A program made the position numbers and the translations under genes. The notes below the pieces were generated by a model. It made no database searches and was not told where the DNA came from. It was given only the letters and a program-made list of their open reading frames with translations. Positions 44,624 to 52,741 of a DNA stretch of 64,000 bases are shown piece by piece. The stretch is from contig NZ_CP129992.1 in NCBI RefSeq assembly GCF_030505615.1, positions 930,001 to 994,000 on the forward strand, read 5' to 3'. This stretch comes from Salinibaculum rarum. GTDB taxonomy: Archaea > Halobacteriota > Halobacteria > Halobacteriales > Haloarculaceae. Each line of letters opens with the position of its first letter. Position 1 is the stretch's first letter.

Positions 44624-45274
44624 ATGAACAGGCGGATGTTTCTCAAAACAGCCGGCGGCGCTGCCGGCGGTGCCGCCGCCTTAAACGCCGGTGCCGGCTC
44701 CGTGACTGCCGCCTCTGAAGAAGGCGGTGGCGGGGGCGGTGGCGGAGGCGGCAAGCCGGACCTCGGCGGCTACCTCGACGGCGCGAACAACTTCGACGGG
44801 TCGGTGACCGACATGACCGGGCAGGGCGAAGTAACGGTCGACGTCGGTGCAGGAAGCTCCGGACTGGCGTACGGTCCCGCAGCTGTCCACGTCGACAACG
44901 GCGCGACGGTCGTCTGGGAGTGGACCGGTGAGGGCGGCTCACACAACGTCGTCGCCGAAGACGAGACGTTCGACTCCGGGTCGACCCAGGCGTCGGGTTC
45001 CTTCGAGTACACGTTCGAAGAGGACGGCGTCTACCCCTACTACTGTGTCCCGCACAAGAGCAGCGGGATGAAAGGCGTCATCGTCGTCGGGACGGATTAC
45101 CCGACGAAGGCTGCCGGCGGCTCGACGCCGCTCGAACCCTCCCACATGGGGTCGAACATCCGTGAACACTACGTCGGATTCGCCGTCGTCCTCGCGATTT
45201 CGATTTCGTTGGTCTTCACGTTCTTCCTGTTGAAGTACGGCGAATCTGCCAACACCGCAGGAGGGAACAACTAA
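44624..45274 (+). CDS. Membrane-anchored halocyanin (blue copper protein)
   Basis: The ATG at 44624 is supported by a TATA box (TTTATAC, about 30 bp upstream) and by the Tat signal NRRMFLKTAGG at the start; the upstream in-frame start is rejected. After a Gly-rich linker comes a cupredoxin domain with the copper ligands: His in GGSHNVV, then Cys, His and Met in YYCVPHKSSGMKG. A C-terminal TM helix (about residues 187-207) anchors it on the outer face. It likely takes electrons from the Rieske protein in place of cytochrome c1/f. 1-bp overlap with the next gene. Confidence 0.9.
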   Translation: MNRRMFLKTAGGAAGGAAALNAGAGSVTAASEEGGGGGGGGGGKPDLGGYLDGANNFDGSVTDMTGQGEVTVDVGAGSSGLAYGPAAVHVDNGATVVWEWTGEGGSHNVVAEDETFDSGSTQASGSFEYTFEEDGVYPYYCVPHKSSGMKGVIVVGTDYPTKAAGGSTPLEPSHMGSNIREHYVGFAVVLAISISLVFTFFLLKYGESANTAGGNN

Positions 45275-45672
45275 TGCCATCCGAAGGAAGCACCTACGGT
45301 GACATCCACCGGTACGAACCACCGCGCGAGAGTACGGCCGCAGCAATCGGCATCATCGTGCTGACGCTTGTTGAGGTCATCATGGTCGGCCTGTTCACGT
45401 ACGGCCTGATCAGCGGGTGGGGATACCCGCGCCAGTACGCAGCTCTCGGGAACATGTTCCTGGGTGGGCTGCTCGCGGTGATTTTCATCAACCTCGCGTT
45501 CATTCTCCTACTCTACCGCAAGGAGTTCTTGCCTGACGTGATGATTGTGAAGAAACGTCGTCGCAAGTGGGAGGACCTCTACATCCGCGAAGAGGACGTC
45601 GACGGGACGACCCTCGGTGACGGCCTCGGCGACAGCATCAAACGCGCGATTTACCCATACTACAAACGATAA
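45274..45672 (+). CDS. Small two-TM subunit of the bc/b6f-like complex (DUF7318-like)
   Basis: The 132-residue protein has a cytoplasmic N-terminus, two TM helices (about 22-46 and 58-80), then a basic patch (KKRRRKWEDLY) and a C-terminal tail. It lies between halocyanin (1-bp overlap) and the Rieske gene (2 bp apart). No cofactor-binding residue is evident. It is likely a structural subunit specific to haloarchaea. Confidence 0.75.
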   Translation: MPSEGSTYGDIHRYEPPRESTAAAIGIIVLTLVEVIMVGLFTYGLISGWGYPRQYAALGNMFLGGLLAVIFINLAFILLLYRKEFLPDVMIVKKRRRKWEDLYIREEDVDGTTLGDGLGDSIKRAIYPYYKR

Positions 45673-45674
45673 CC

Positions 45675-46532
45675 ATGCCAGTTGACGAAGACAAATATCC
45701 GGAAGAAAGCGGCCGGCGACGGTTCATCAAAGGCGTCGTCGGCAGTGCGGCACTTGCCGGCGTCACCGCGAGTGCGGGTGCGAGTCTGAACCTCGCAACG
45801 TCCGCACCTGGTGCCGGTGGCGGGACAGTCGAGTTTATCGGCATCGAAATTACTGACGGCCCCGCCCCTCGTGGGATGCCCATCATTCCGGTCGAGATCA
45901 GCGACGGAACGCTGCAGGGACTGTTCCCCGAAGCCGAGGAAGTCCAACAGCAGGGTCGGACCGTTCAGATTGCCGAAACAGATGTCGGCGGGACGACGTA
46001 CTCCTCGTCGTGGTTCCAGTACTGTGGCGTTCAGCAGTACGCCGGGACCCAGCCAGGTGCCGACGCCAATAACACATTTACGGCAAAGCCCGACGGAACC
46101 TACGAGTGGATGTCAGACCTCTCCAGCGGTGACCCGCTGACGGTCGACAATTTCAGTGACTACGAGGAGTGGGGCAACGGCATCGGACAGAGCGGACTCG
46201 GAAAGCCAGCGATGGCCAACTGGCGAAACACCTCAGACGGCCGGGCACTGCCAGTGCAGGTCATCCGTAGTCCCGAAGTGCCCAAGATGGCAAACGGCGA
46301 AGGGAAGTACAGCGAACTACCCGGTGCCGTTCAGGATTTCCTCGCTGAAGCGACCGACCAAGGCTTCATGGCCTGGCTGGACAAGTGCACGCACTTCTGC
46401 TGTGTGCCCGGGTTCAAAACCAGCGAGTACCCTGGTGCTGAGGATGGTGTCTACTGCCAGTGCCACCAGTCCATCTACGACCCGTTCAGTCCGACACAGT
46501 ATCAATTCGTGGCGCTGCCACGCCCAGATTAA
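45675..46532 (+). CDS. Rieske iron-sulfur subunit
   Basis: The 285-residue protein has a Tat signal (RRRFIKGVVG) and a Rieske domain whose ligands are in CTHFCCVPG and CQCHQS near the C-terminus: the first Cys and His of each box bind the [2Fe-2S] cluster, and the remaining conserved Cys pair forms the stabilising disulfide. An extra Cys follows CTHF (FCC rather than GC). A long insertion between signal and cluster (about 50-220) is longer than in bacterial proteins. It passes electrons from quinol to halocyanin. Confidence 0.9.
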   Translation: MPVDEDKYPEESGRRRFIKGVVGSAALAGVTASAGASLNLATSAPGAGGGTVEFIGIEITDGPAPRGMPIIPVEISDGTLQGLFPEAEEVQQQGRTVQIAETDVGGTTYSSSWFQYCGVQQYAGTQPGADANNTFTAKPDGTYEWMSDLSSGDPLTVDNFSDYEEWGNGIGQSGLGKPAMANWRNTSDGRALPVQVIRSPEVPKMANGEGKYSELPGAVQDFLAEATDQGFMAWLDKCTHFCCVPGFKTSEYPGAEDGVYCQCHQSIYDPFSPTQYQFVALPRPD

Positions 46533-46536
46533 AACA

Positions 46537-47340
46537 ATGAGTCTCGAACGCAAAGACGAACACGACCACGACGGCTGGATGCAGGAGCGCGACCTGACGC
46601 CAGTGGAATCGATATACCTGACGGTTCTCATCTGGGTCGACAAGCGACTCCGCATCGTCGACTACCTGGAACTGCTGGAAGACCTCTACTACAAGGTCAA
46701 CCTGCAGATGCCAAAGAGTCACACCGAGCAGTACAACCTCGACAACAAGTTCTGGTACTGGTATCCACTGTACGCGCTTGGCTCGTTTTCGACGATTGCG
46801 TACGTCGTCGCGTCGATAACGGGCGCGCTGCTGGGCTTTTACTACGCGCCGGCAGCGGCTGCGGCAAACGGTGACCCGACGATTGCGTACAACTCCATCC
46901 TGTTTATCATGGGTGACCTGAACCTGGGCTTTTTCCTGCGGAGTCTCCACCGCTGGTCGGCCCAGATTATGACCGCCGCGGTCTTCCTGCACATGCTCCG
47001 TGTCTACTTCACGGGCGCGTACAAGGAACCGCGTGAGCTCAACTGGATACTGGGCATCGTGCTCATCTCGCTGACGATGGTCTTCGGGTACACCGGGTAC
47101 CTGCTGCCCTGGAGTCAACTGTCCTTCTGGGCCGGCCAGATTGGTGTCGAGATGAGCCTCTCCGTCCCGCTGGTCGGCGAGTACGTCGCCCAGCTCCTGT
47201 TCGGTGGCTACACGCTCACCCAGGCGACGCTCCAGCGGATGTACATCCTGCACGTGTTCTTCCTGCCATTCATCGTGACGCTGCTCATCGCAGTCCACAT
47301 CGGCATCGTCTGGATGCAGGGCATCGCGGAACCACACTGA
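46537..47340 (+). CDS. Cytochrome b (b6-type) subunit
   Basis: The ATG at 46537 lies 4 bp after the Rieske stop; the longer open frame upstream is a shadow. The 267-residue protein has four TM helices and four heme-ligand His residues: SLHRWSAQIM...FLHML (14 residues apart) and ILHVFF...AVHIG (15 apart). The 14/15 spacing is that of cytochrome b6, not mitochondrial cytochrome b. No Cys is present, so there is no covalent heme ci. Quinol-oxidation and -reduction sites are shared with the next gene's product. Confidence 0.92.
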   Translation: MSLERKDEHDHDGWMQERDLTPVESIYLTVLIWVDKRLRIVDYLELLEDLYYKVNLQMPKSHTEQYNLDNKFWYWYPLYALGSFSTIAYVVASITGALLGFYYAPAAAAANGDPTIAYNSILFIMGDLNLGFFLRSLHRWSAQIMTAAVFLHMLRVYFTGAYKEPRELNWILGIVLISLTMVFGYTGYLLPWSQLSFWAGQIGVEMSLSVPLVGEYVAQLLFGGYTLTQATLQRMYILHVFFLPFIVTLLIAVHIGIVWMQGIAEPH

Positions 47341-47344
47341 TACC

Positions 47345-48193
47345 ATGAGCGAGAACAACGACACACCCGAGAACGAGGTCGCGACCGACGGCGGTCCCGA
47401 GAGCGACGCGAACGGGACCTCGTCAGAACTCCGCTCTGACGGCGGCGAAGAACCCGCTACGGACGGTGGCGGCACTGGTATCGTTCCGCCGGACGACGAG
47501 ACGCCCACCTGGAGCGAGCGCAAGCAGCGCACCGAGGGGCTCTCCCGGCTGACTTACGAGTACTTCGAGCGGGCCCGCCGCGAGGACCAGGACCTGCGCC
47601 AGGAGTCCAGCTACGTCGAGCGTGACGTGCTGGCGTTCCCGGCCTGGCCCCACGAGATGATTCGGAACCTCGCCCTGACGAGTTTCTTCGTCGGCATGAT
47701 CATCATGCTCGCGGCGCTGGTTCCGCCCCACCTGCCGAGCCCGGCAGACTCGGGGACGACTCCGGCGATTATCCTGCCGGACTGGTATCTCTACTGGTCC
47801 TTTGGCCTGCTGAAACTCGGGCCGCTCAACCCGGACCTCAGCCTGCTTGGCGGGCAGAAGCTGATGGCCGACCGAACGTACGGTGTTGTCGCCAACATCG
47901 TCGTCGTCGGCATCATCGCAGTTGTGCCCTTCCTCAACAAGGGGAGCGCACGCCGACCGGTCGAGCAGCCGTTCTGGGCGGCCGTCGGAATGGCCGGGTT
48001 CGTCTTCGCGTTCACCATCGCCGCACTCGCGGTCAAGAACCTCATCCCGATGAACTCCCACGTCCTGTTCGACATGGCGTTTCTCGCACCCGTCGTCGCG
48101 GGGACGATCACCTACGCCGTGCTGAAGTCGATGCGGGAGGGGTACATGTTCGACCTGAACCGCCGGTACTACCGGTTGCGGCCACCGAAATAG
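47345..48193 (+). CDS. Subunit IV-like C-terminal half of cytochrome b
   Basis: The 282-residue protein has a long acidic, disordered N-terminus (1-60) and three TM helices. PDWYLYWSF near residue 140 is the counterpart of the PEWY motif at the Qo site of cytochrome b/subunit IV. It starts 4 bp after cytochrome b. Together these two genes make the split arrangement typical of b6f. Confidence 0.88.
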   Translation: MSENNDTPENEVATDGGPESDANGTSSELRSDGGEEPATDGGGTGIVPPDDETPTWSERKQRTEGLSRLTYEYFERARREDQDLRQESSYVERDVLAFPAWPHEMIRNLALTSFFVGMIIMLAALVPPHLPSPADSGTTPAIILPDWYLYWSFGLLKLGPLNPDLSLLGGQKLMADRTYGVVANIVVVGIIAVVPFLNKGSARRPVEQPFWAAVGMAGFVFAFTIAALAVKNLIPMNSHVLFDMAFLAPVVAGTITYAVLKSMREGYMFDLNRRYYRLRPPK

Positions 48194-48514
48194 ATGAGCG
48201 ATACACCCGAAGACGACGCCGACGCACGCGCCGAGGGCGCACGCGACGTGGTCGTCCCGCTTCGGGTGTACAAGGCCGTGACGGTCTTCTCGACGCTGTT
48301 TGCGGTCGTGTTCGTTCTTGCGGGCTTTGTGGTCCTTGACTCGGCGACAAACCGGGCGACAGCGGAGGTTTCGGAGATCGACCCCCTGTTTGCCATTCTC
48401 GGCATCGGACTGCTCGTTGGCGGGTCGGCCGTCTACGCCTTCTCGACCCGGTTCCGGACCGAAGGAATGGGAAAGTCTAAAGACGAATCCGACGAACCTT
48501 CAGATAATGGCTGA
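48194..48514 (+). CDS. Small membrane subunit of the bc/b6f-like complex (DUF7315-like)
   Basis: The 106-residue protein has two TM helices (about 30-52 and 67-85) and hydrophilic acidic tails. It starts directly after the subunit IV stop and overlaps the next gene by 8 bp (48507-48514). No catalytic residue is evident. It is probably an accessory subunit. Confidence 0.75.
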   Translation: MSDTPEDDADARAEGARDVVVPLRVYKAVTVFSTLFAVVFVLAGFVVLDSATNRATAEVSEIDPLFAILGIGLLVGGSAVYAFSTRFRTEGMGKSKDESDEPSDNG

Positions 48515-48764
48515 CGAATTCATCAAGGGATTCGGTATCTTCGTGACGTCCATGCTCGGCTGGCTGATCATCGCCGGGACGTTCAACACGCCGAGTTTCG
48601 AGGGAACACAGCTCACTGCGCCGAACCCCGAGACGGGTGACATCTACATCCAGCTTGCGCTCTTGCTGAAAGACGCGCTGTTCTGGATTGGTATCGTCGG
48701 CGCGCTCACCTTCTGGGTCGTCATCCCGGCAATCGAGCAGGCCCGGACCGCGCTCGGCGAGTAA
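48507..48764 (+). CDS. Small membrane subunit of the bc/b6f-like complex (DUF7314-like)
   Basis: The ATG at 48507 gives 85 residues with two TM helices (about 10-28 and 58-78) and a short extracytoplasmic loop (FNTPSFEGTQLTAPNPETGD). It overlaps the preceding small subunit by 8 bp, which fixes it as the last gene of the operon. Likely structural. Confidence 0.75.
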   Translation: MADEFIKGFGIFVTSMLGWLIIAGTFNTPSFEGTQLTAPNPETGDIYIQLALLLKDALFWIGIVGALTFWVVIPAIEQARTALGE

Positions 48765-48806
48765 CCAAGCGCAATTCCTTTGCGGGTCCCGCTCCTATAG
48801 CTACCA

Positions 48807-49766
48807 ATGTCGACGTGTGACGTGTGCGGCAACGAAGAGAACATGCCGTACCAGTGCCGGCACTGTGGGGGGACATTCTGTGCCGAACACAGACTTCCGG
48901 AGTCCCACAACTGTCCCGGACTGGAAAACTGGAACGACAATCAGGCGGTCTTCGACAGCGGCTTCGAGGAGACTGTCGAGTCGGGGGAGAGTTCCGGCGG
49001 GGTCGCCGACCGGCTGGGCGTCAACACCGGTCCCGGAAGCTGGGCCAGCTACTTCCGGAACAACATGACGTACGTCTTCCTCGGTGCGATGTGGGTGACC
49101 TTCCTCCTGCAGTACGTCGTCGGCTACCTGCTGACGGGGACGCTCGATCCCGGTCTCTTTTCGAGGAATTCAACGTGGGAAGCCATCTTCGTGCTCTCTT
49201 CGGCACACCCCGAGTACATCTGGACGTGGATAACGTCGATTTTCTCCCACGGCGGCTTCGGCCATATCGCCATCAACAGCATCGTGATTTACTTCTTCGG
49301 CCGGCTCGTCGAGGACTACGTCGGCTCAAAGCAGTTCACGATACTCTTCCTGGTCAGTGGCGCACTTGCAGGCCTGGGCCAGATTCTTATCGGCATGATA
49401 CAGACTCCCGGAGTGCCGAGTGGCGTCGTCGGTGCCAGCGGTGCCGGCCTCGCAATCATGGGCGTGTTGACGATACTGAACCCCGGCCTTCGGGTGTATC
49501 TGTACTTCATCATCCCGGTGCCGCTGTGGCTACTGACTGTCGGCTACGTCGGTATCAGCGTGCTCGGCATCTTCGGGCCGAGTCTCGCCGGGTCGAACGT
49601 CGCGAACGTCGCACACCTCGTCGGCCTGCTCATCGGCCTGGCCTACGGCTATCGCGTGAAAGACCAGGTTCGGATGCCAAATCAACTCCAGTTCGGTGCC
49701 GGCGGTGGACCGGGCGGTCCCGGCGGGCCGGGTGGTGGCGGCGGCCGTCGTCGCGGCCCGTTCTGA
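48807..49766 (+). CDS. Rhomboid intramembrane serine protease with AN1 zinc finger
   Basis: The 319-residue protein has an N-terminal AN1-like zinc finger (CDVCG, CRHCGGTFCAEHRLPESHNC) and a rhomboid core of six or more TM helices with the catalytic Ser in GVVGASGAGLAIMG and the catalytic His in VANVAHLVGLLIG. The HIAINSIVIYFFG helix is the usual oxyanion/His region. A Gly/Pro-rich tail ends in GGGGGRRRGPF. Haloferax RhoII has the same AN1 fusion. The zinc finger may bind ubiquitin-like SAMP modifiers; that is an inference. Overlaps nfi by 1 bp. Confidence 0.88.
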   Translation: MSTCDVCGNEENMPYQCRHCGGTFCAEHRLPESHNCPGLENWNDNQAVFDSGFEETVESGESSGGVADRLGVNTGPGSWASYFRNNMTYVFLGAMWVTFLLQYVVGYLLTGTLDPGLFSRNSTWEAIFVLSSAHPEYIWTWITSIFSHGGFGHIAINSIVIYFFGRLVEDYVGSKQFTILFLVSGALAGLGQILIGMIQTPGVPSGVVGASGAGLAIMGVLTILNPGLRVYLYFIIPVPLWLLTVGYVGISVLGIFGPSLAGSNVANVAHLVGLLIGLAYGYRVKDQVRMPNQLQFGAGGGPGGPGGPGGGGGRRRGPF

Positions 49767-50548
49767 TGGACATCGCCCGCCCGGCGTTCGTTCCCGACCC
49801 GTCGCTGTCCCGCGAGGCGATGGAACGACTGCAGGAAGAGATTGCCGACGCGGCGCGTTTTACTGACGAGTTGGGATTTGACCCCGAAAGCGTCGGCGTC
49901 GCCGGTGACAGCGACCAGCAACGGCTCGGCGACCGTCCCGACTCGCCGCTCGTCGCGGGCGTCGACCAGGCCTTCGACGGTGACGACGCCGTCAGCGCCG
50001 TGGTGGTCTCCCGTGGTAACGAGGTAATCGAGCGAGTCCACGCCGTCGAGCCGACCGAGATTCCGTACATCCCGGGCTTGCTCAGTTTCCGCGAGGGCGG
50101 TGCAATTCTGTCGGCGCTTGCCGAACTCGACAGCGACCCCGACGTGCTCGTCGTCGACGGCAGCGGGCGCATCCACTTCCGTGAGGCGGGGCTGGCGACA
50201 CACATCGGTGTGACCGTCGACTGTCCGGCAATCGGGGTGGCGAAGAACCTCCTCTGTGGCCGCCCGCGGGAGTCGCTTGCCGACCCACTGTCCGAGGGGA
50301 CACGCGTCGCCATCGAGGCCGACGGCGAGGTGACCGCTCCCGACGGCACTGTCATCGGCTACGCCTTCCAGAGTCGCCAGTACGACTCGCCGAACCAGTC
50401 CATCAACCCGCTGTACGTGAGTCCCGGCTACCGGGTGAGCGCCGAGACGGCCGTCGACATCGTCGAGCAGTGCGGTGGTGGGTACAAACTCCCGGAGCCG
50501 ACGCGGCTGGCCGACAGCTACGCCGACGAGGTCAAACGCGACCTGTAG
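49766..50548 (+). CDS. nfi: Endonuclease V
   Basis: The ATG at 49766 overlaps the rhomboid stop (TGATG). The 260-residue protein has the endonuclease V core: VAGVDQAF (first catalytic Asp), GLLSFREG, VLVVDGSGRIHFREAGLATHIGV (second catalytic region) and IGVAKNLLCG. It cleaves DNA near deaminated bases (hypoxanthine). The N-terminal ~60 residues are a disordered extension relative to bacterial Nfi. Co-transcribed with the protease, whose relationship is unclear. Confidence 0.9.
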   Translation: MDIARPAFVPDPSLSREAMERLQEEIADAARFTDELGFDPESVGVAGDSDQQRLGDRPDSPLVAGVDQAFDGDDAVSAVVVSRGNEVIERVHAVEPTEIPYIPGLLSFREGGAILSALAELDSDPDVLVVDGSGRIHFREAGLATHIGVTVDCPAIGVAKNLLCGRPRESLADPLSEGTRVAIEADGEVTAPDGTVIGYAFQSRQYDSPNQSINPLYVSPGYRVSAETAVDIVEQCGGGYKLPEPTRLADSYADEVKRDL

Positions 50549-50600
50549 TCCGAGCGTGATTTCGCCGGGGCTTATATGACCGGCGGCCGTCGTCCCGTCT

Positions 50601-51425
50601 ATGACTGACGAGACGGCGCTCATCACCGGCTGTTCGTCCGGTATCGGGCACGCGACCGCCCGGTATCTCGCCGACGACGGGTGGACAGTGTACGCCACCA
50701 GCCGCAACGAAGACGACCTGACCGACCTCGCCGAGGCGGGCTGTCGAACCGACGAACTCGACGTGACCAGCGGCGAGGACATCGACCGCGTGGTCGACCG
50801 AATCCTCGACGACGAACACACTCTCGACGTACTGGTCAACAACGCAGGCTACGGCCAGTACGGCCCGGTCGAAGACGTTCCGACAGACCGTGTGCACGCG
50901 CAGTTCGACGTGAACGTCTACGGTCCCCACCGGCTGACACGGGCAGTCCTGCCGCACATGCGCGATGCCGGCTCGGGGACGATCGTCAACGTCTCCAGTG
51001 TCGCCGGCCGCGTGGCCTCGCCCGGCGGCGGCGTCTACAGCGCCTCGAAGTTCGCGCTCGAAGCGATGAGCGACGCGCTCCGCGCGGAAGTCGAGGAGTT
51101 CGGCGTCGACGTGGTGCTGGTCGAACCCGGCCCCGTCGAAACCGACTTCAACGGCCGCGTTCGTGACGAACTCGACGACACCGAGTATCGCTCGGAGTAC
51201 CAGTGGGTCTACGACATCGTCGAGGACGGGTCGCTCGTCGCCGGTGGCGCACCCATCGCCGTCACGCCCGAGCGCGTCGCCGAGACAATTCACGACGCTA
51301 TCAGCGTCTCTGACCCCGAGGCACGCTATCCGGTCGGGCGAGTCGCACAGTATATGCTGTACAGTCGTTTCCTCCCGGACAAACTGCGCGACGTCGGCTA
51401 CCGACTGCTCCGAAAAGTCAGCTAA
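50601..51425 (+). CDS. Short-chain dehydrogenase/reductase
   Basis: The 274-residue protein is a classical SDR: TGCSSGIG (9-16), TSRNEDDL, NNAGYGQYG, VSSVAGR, and catalytic YSASK. The C-terminal extension (about 215-274) contains YSRFLPDKLRDVGYRLLRKV, as in membrane-associated SDRs acting on lipid or retinoid-like substrates. TTATAT is centred 27 bp upstream, so the start is leaderless. Substrate unknown. Confidence 0.85.
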   Translation: MTDETALITGCSSGIGHATARYLADDGWTVYATSRNEDDLTDLAEAGCRTDELDVTSGEDIDRVVDRILDDEHTLDVLVNNAGYGQYGPVEDVPTDRVHAQFDVNVYGPHRLTRAVLPHMRDAGSGTIVNVSSVAGRVASPGGGVYSASKFALEAMSDALRAEVEEFGVDVVLVEPGPVETDFNGRVRDELDDTEYRSEYQWVYDIVEDGSLVAGGAPIAVTPERVAETIHDAISVSDPEARYPVGRVAQYMLYSRFLPDKLRDVGYRLLRKVS

Positions 51426-51431
51426 CCACGC

Positions 51432-52463
51432 TCAGTCTTCGATACACGCCGCGACCACCCGCAGGAGTCGCTCGCCCTGCACTTCCTCGGCAAAGAGTGG
51501 CACGCGGCGCACGTCGTGACCCCGGAAGATTTCCTGAGACCGTTCGAGGGCCGTTCTCTGGACCTGCCAGCGGCGCTCACAGAACTCACAGTCGGTGTGG
51601 TTCGGCGCGACAAACGAGTCCCCGACGTCGGCCACCTCGCCGGGGTCTTGCATGACGCGATTGACCACGACCGTCCCGACGGGGACGCCAAAGCCTTCCA
51701 GTCTGTCGAGCAGTCGCTCCGACTCGCGCACGGAGAGTTCTTCGGGGACCATCACCACCCGGAAGTCCGTCTGGGATGGGTCCCGGAGTACTGCCCGGAA
51801 CTGCTCGATACGGTCGGAAAATTCTCGGAGACTGTCGATACCCTCCTCGGGGTCGGCGTTCTCGTCGCCGAACATCCCCGCTAGCCCGTCCATCATCCCG
51901 CCCAGTCGCTCGCGCATCGTCAGGAGTTTCCCGACCATCGTATCGAGCATCTCCGGGAGTTCGAGCAGGCGGAGGGTGTGGCCTGTCGGCGCGGTGTCGA
52001 CGACCACGCGGTCGAATCGCGGGTCGTCCATGTACTCTAAGAGGAGTCGAATCGCGGCGGCTTCGTCCGAACCGGGCATCGAACTCCCCAGCGGGTTGGC
52101 GGCGTCCTCGCCGAGCAGCCCGGCGAGGGGGTTGCCGCCGGCGTCACCGCCACCGCCGAAGGGACCGTCTTCGAGTGCCTCTTCGGGGTCGATTTCGGCC
52201 GCAAAGAGGGGGATGTCTTCGCGGATGCGCGCGGGGTCTGACGGGATGTCCGTCTCCAGCGTGTCCGACAGGGAGTGGGCGGGGTCTGTCGAGACGACCA
52301 GCGTCGCCGTGTCGTCGCGTGCGCTGGCGAGTGCTGTCGCGGCAGCCATCGTCGTCTTGCCGACGCCACCTTTCCCACCGTAGAGGACGTAGTCGGGCGC
52401 GTCGATGCCATCGGGGACGACTTCGTCGTCGATATCCTCGACAGTCTCGACTTCGAGTTCCAT
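51432..52463 (-). CDS. Get3/ArsA-family ATPase
   Basis: The 343-residue protein has the deviant P-loop GGKGGVGKTT (29-38), switch I DPAHSLSDTL and VVDTAPTGHTLRLLELP. HTDCEFCERRW carries a CxxC zinc-binding pair as in Get3 dimers. There is a single ATPase domain, so it dimerises like Get3 rather than being the tandem arsenite ATPase. The Gly-rich FGGGGDAGGNPLAG insertion is unusual in the helical substrate domain. It likely targets C-terminally anchored membrane proteins; an arsenic role is not supported by neighbours. Convergent with SDR. Confidence 0.85.
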   Translation of the reverse strand: MELEVETVEDIDDEVVPDGIDAPDYVLYGGKGGVGKTTMAAATALASARDDTATLVVSTDPAHSLSDTLETDIPSDPARIREDIPLFAAEIDPEEALEDGPFGGGGDAGGNPLAGLLGEDAANPLGSSMPGSDEAAAIRLLLEYMDDPRFDRVVVDTAPTGHTLRLLELPEMLDTMVGKLLTMRERLGGMMDGLAGMFGDENADPEEGIDSLREFSDRIEQFRAVLRDPSQTDFRVVMVPEELSVRESERLLDRLEGFGVPVGTVVVNRVMQDPGEVADVGDSFVAPNHTDCEFCERRWQVQRTALERSQEIFRGHDVRRVPLFAEEVQGERLLRVVAACIED

Positions 52464-52513
52464 ACCTGCGGGTAGTCAGTGCAGGATTGTGTACCCGTCG
52501 AAACGGGCGACGG

Positions 52514-52669
52514 CTACGACCGGGAGGAGCGCGCTTCGCGCACGTCTGCGCCGTCTCTCAGTTTATCTTCACAGTTCGGACAGACACGCGGCCCGTCGTA
52601 CCCCTCCGGTGTGAACACTCGGACATAGCGTTCAGTCACGAACCCGCCACAGTTGTTACAAACCGGCAT
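52514..52669 (-). CDS. Small zinc-ribbon protein (DUF7563-like)
   Basis: This 51-residue gene, translated by hand from the minus strand, starts MPVCNNCGGFVTERYVRVF, continues DGPRVCPNCEDKLRDGADV and ends EARSSRS. Two CxxC pairs (C4/C7 and C30/C33) make one zinc ribbon. GCATATGCC about 28 bp upstream is a TATA candidate. Very similar small proteins occur in other haloarchaea as far as I recall. Function unknown; protein- or nucleic-acid-binding likely. Confidence 0.7.
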   Translation of the reverse strand: MPVCNNCGGFVTERYVRVFTPEGYDGPRVCPNCEDKLRDGADVREARSSRS

Positions 52670-52741
52670 CGGTTATACGAGTCTCCTCCCGTCGCATATG
52701 CCTTTTGATATGCCGGCACGATTGCCGCCAGTCCGCGGCGT

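Noticed and set aside
51432-52463. Arsenite-efflux ATPase
   Set aside because: Single ATPase domain with CxxC fits Get3; no arsR, arsB or arsD nearby.
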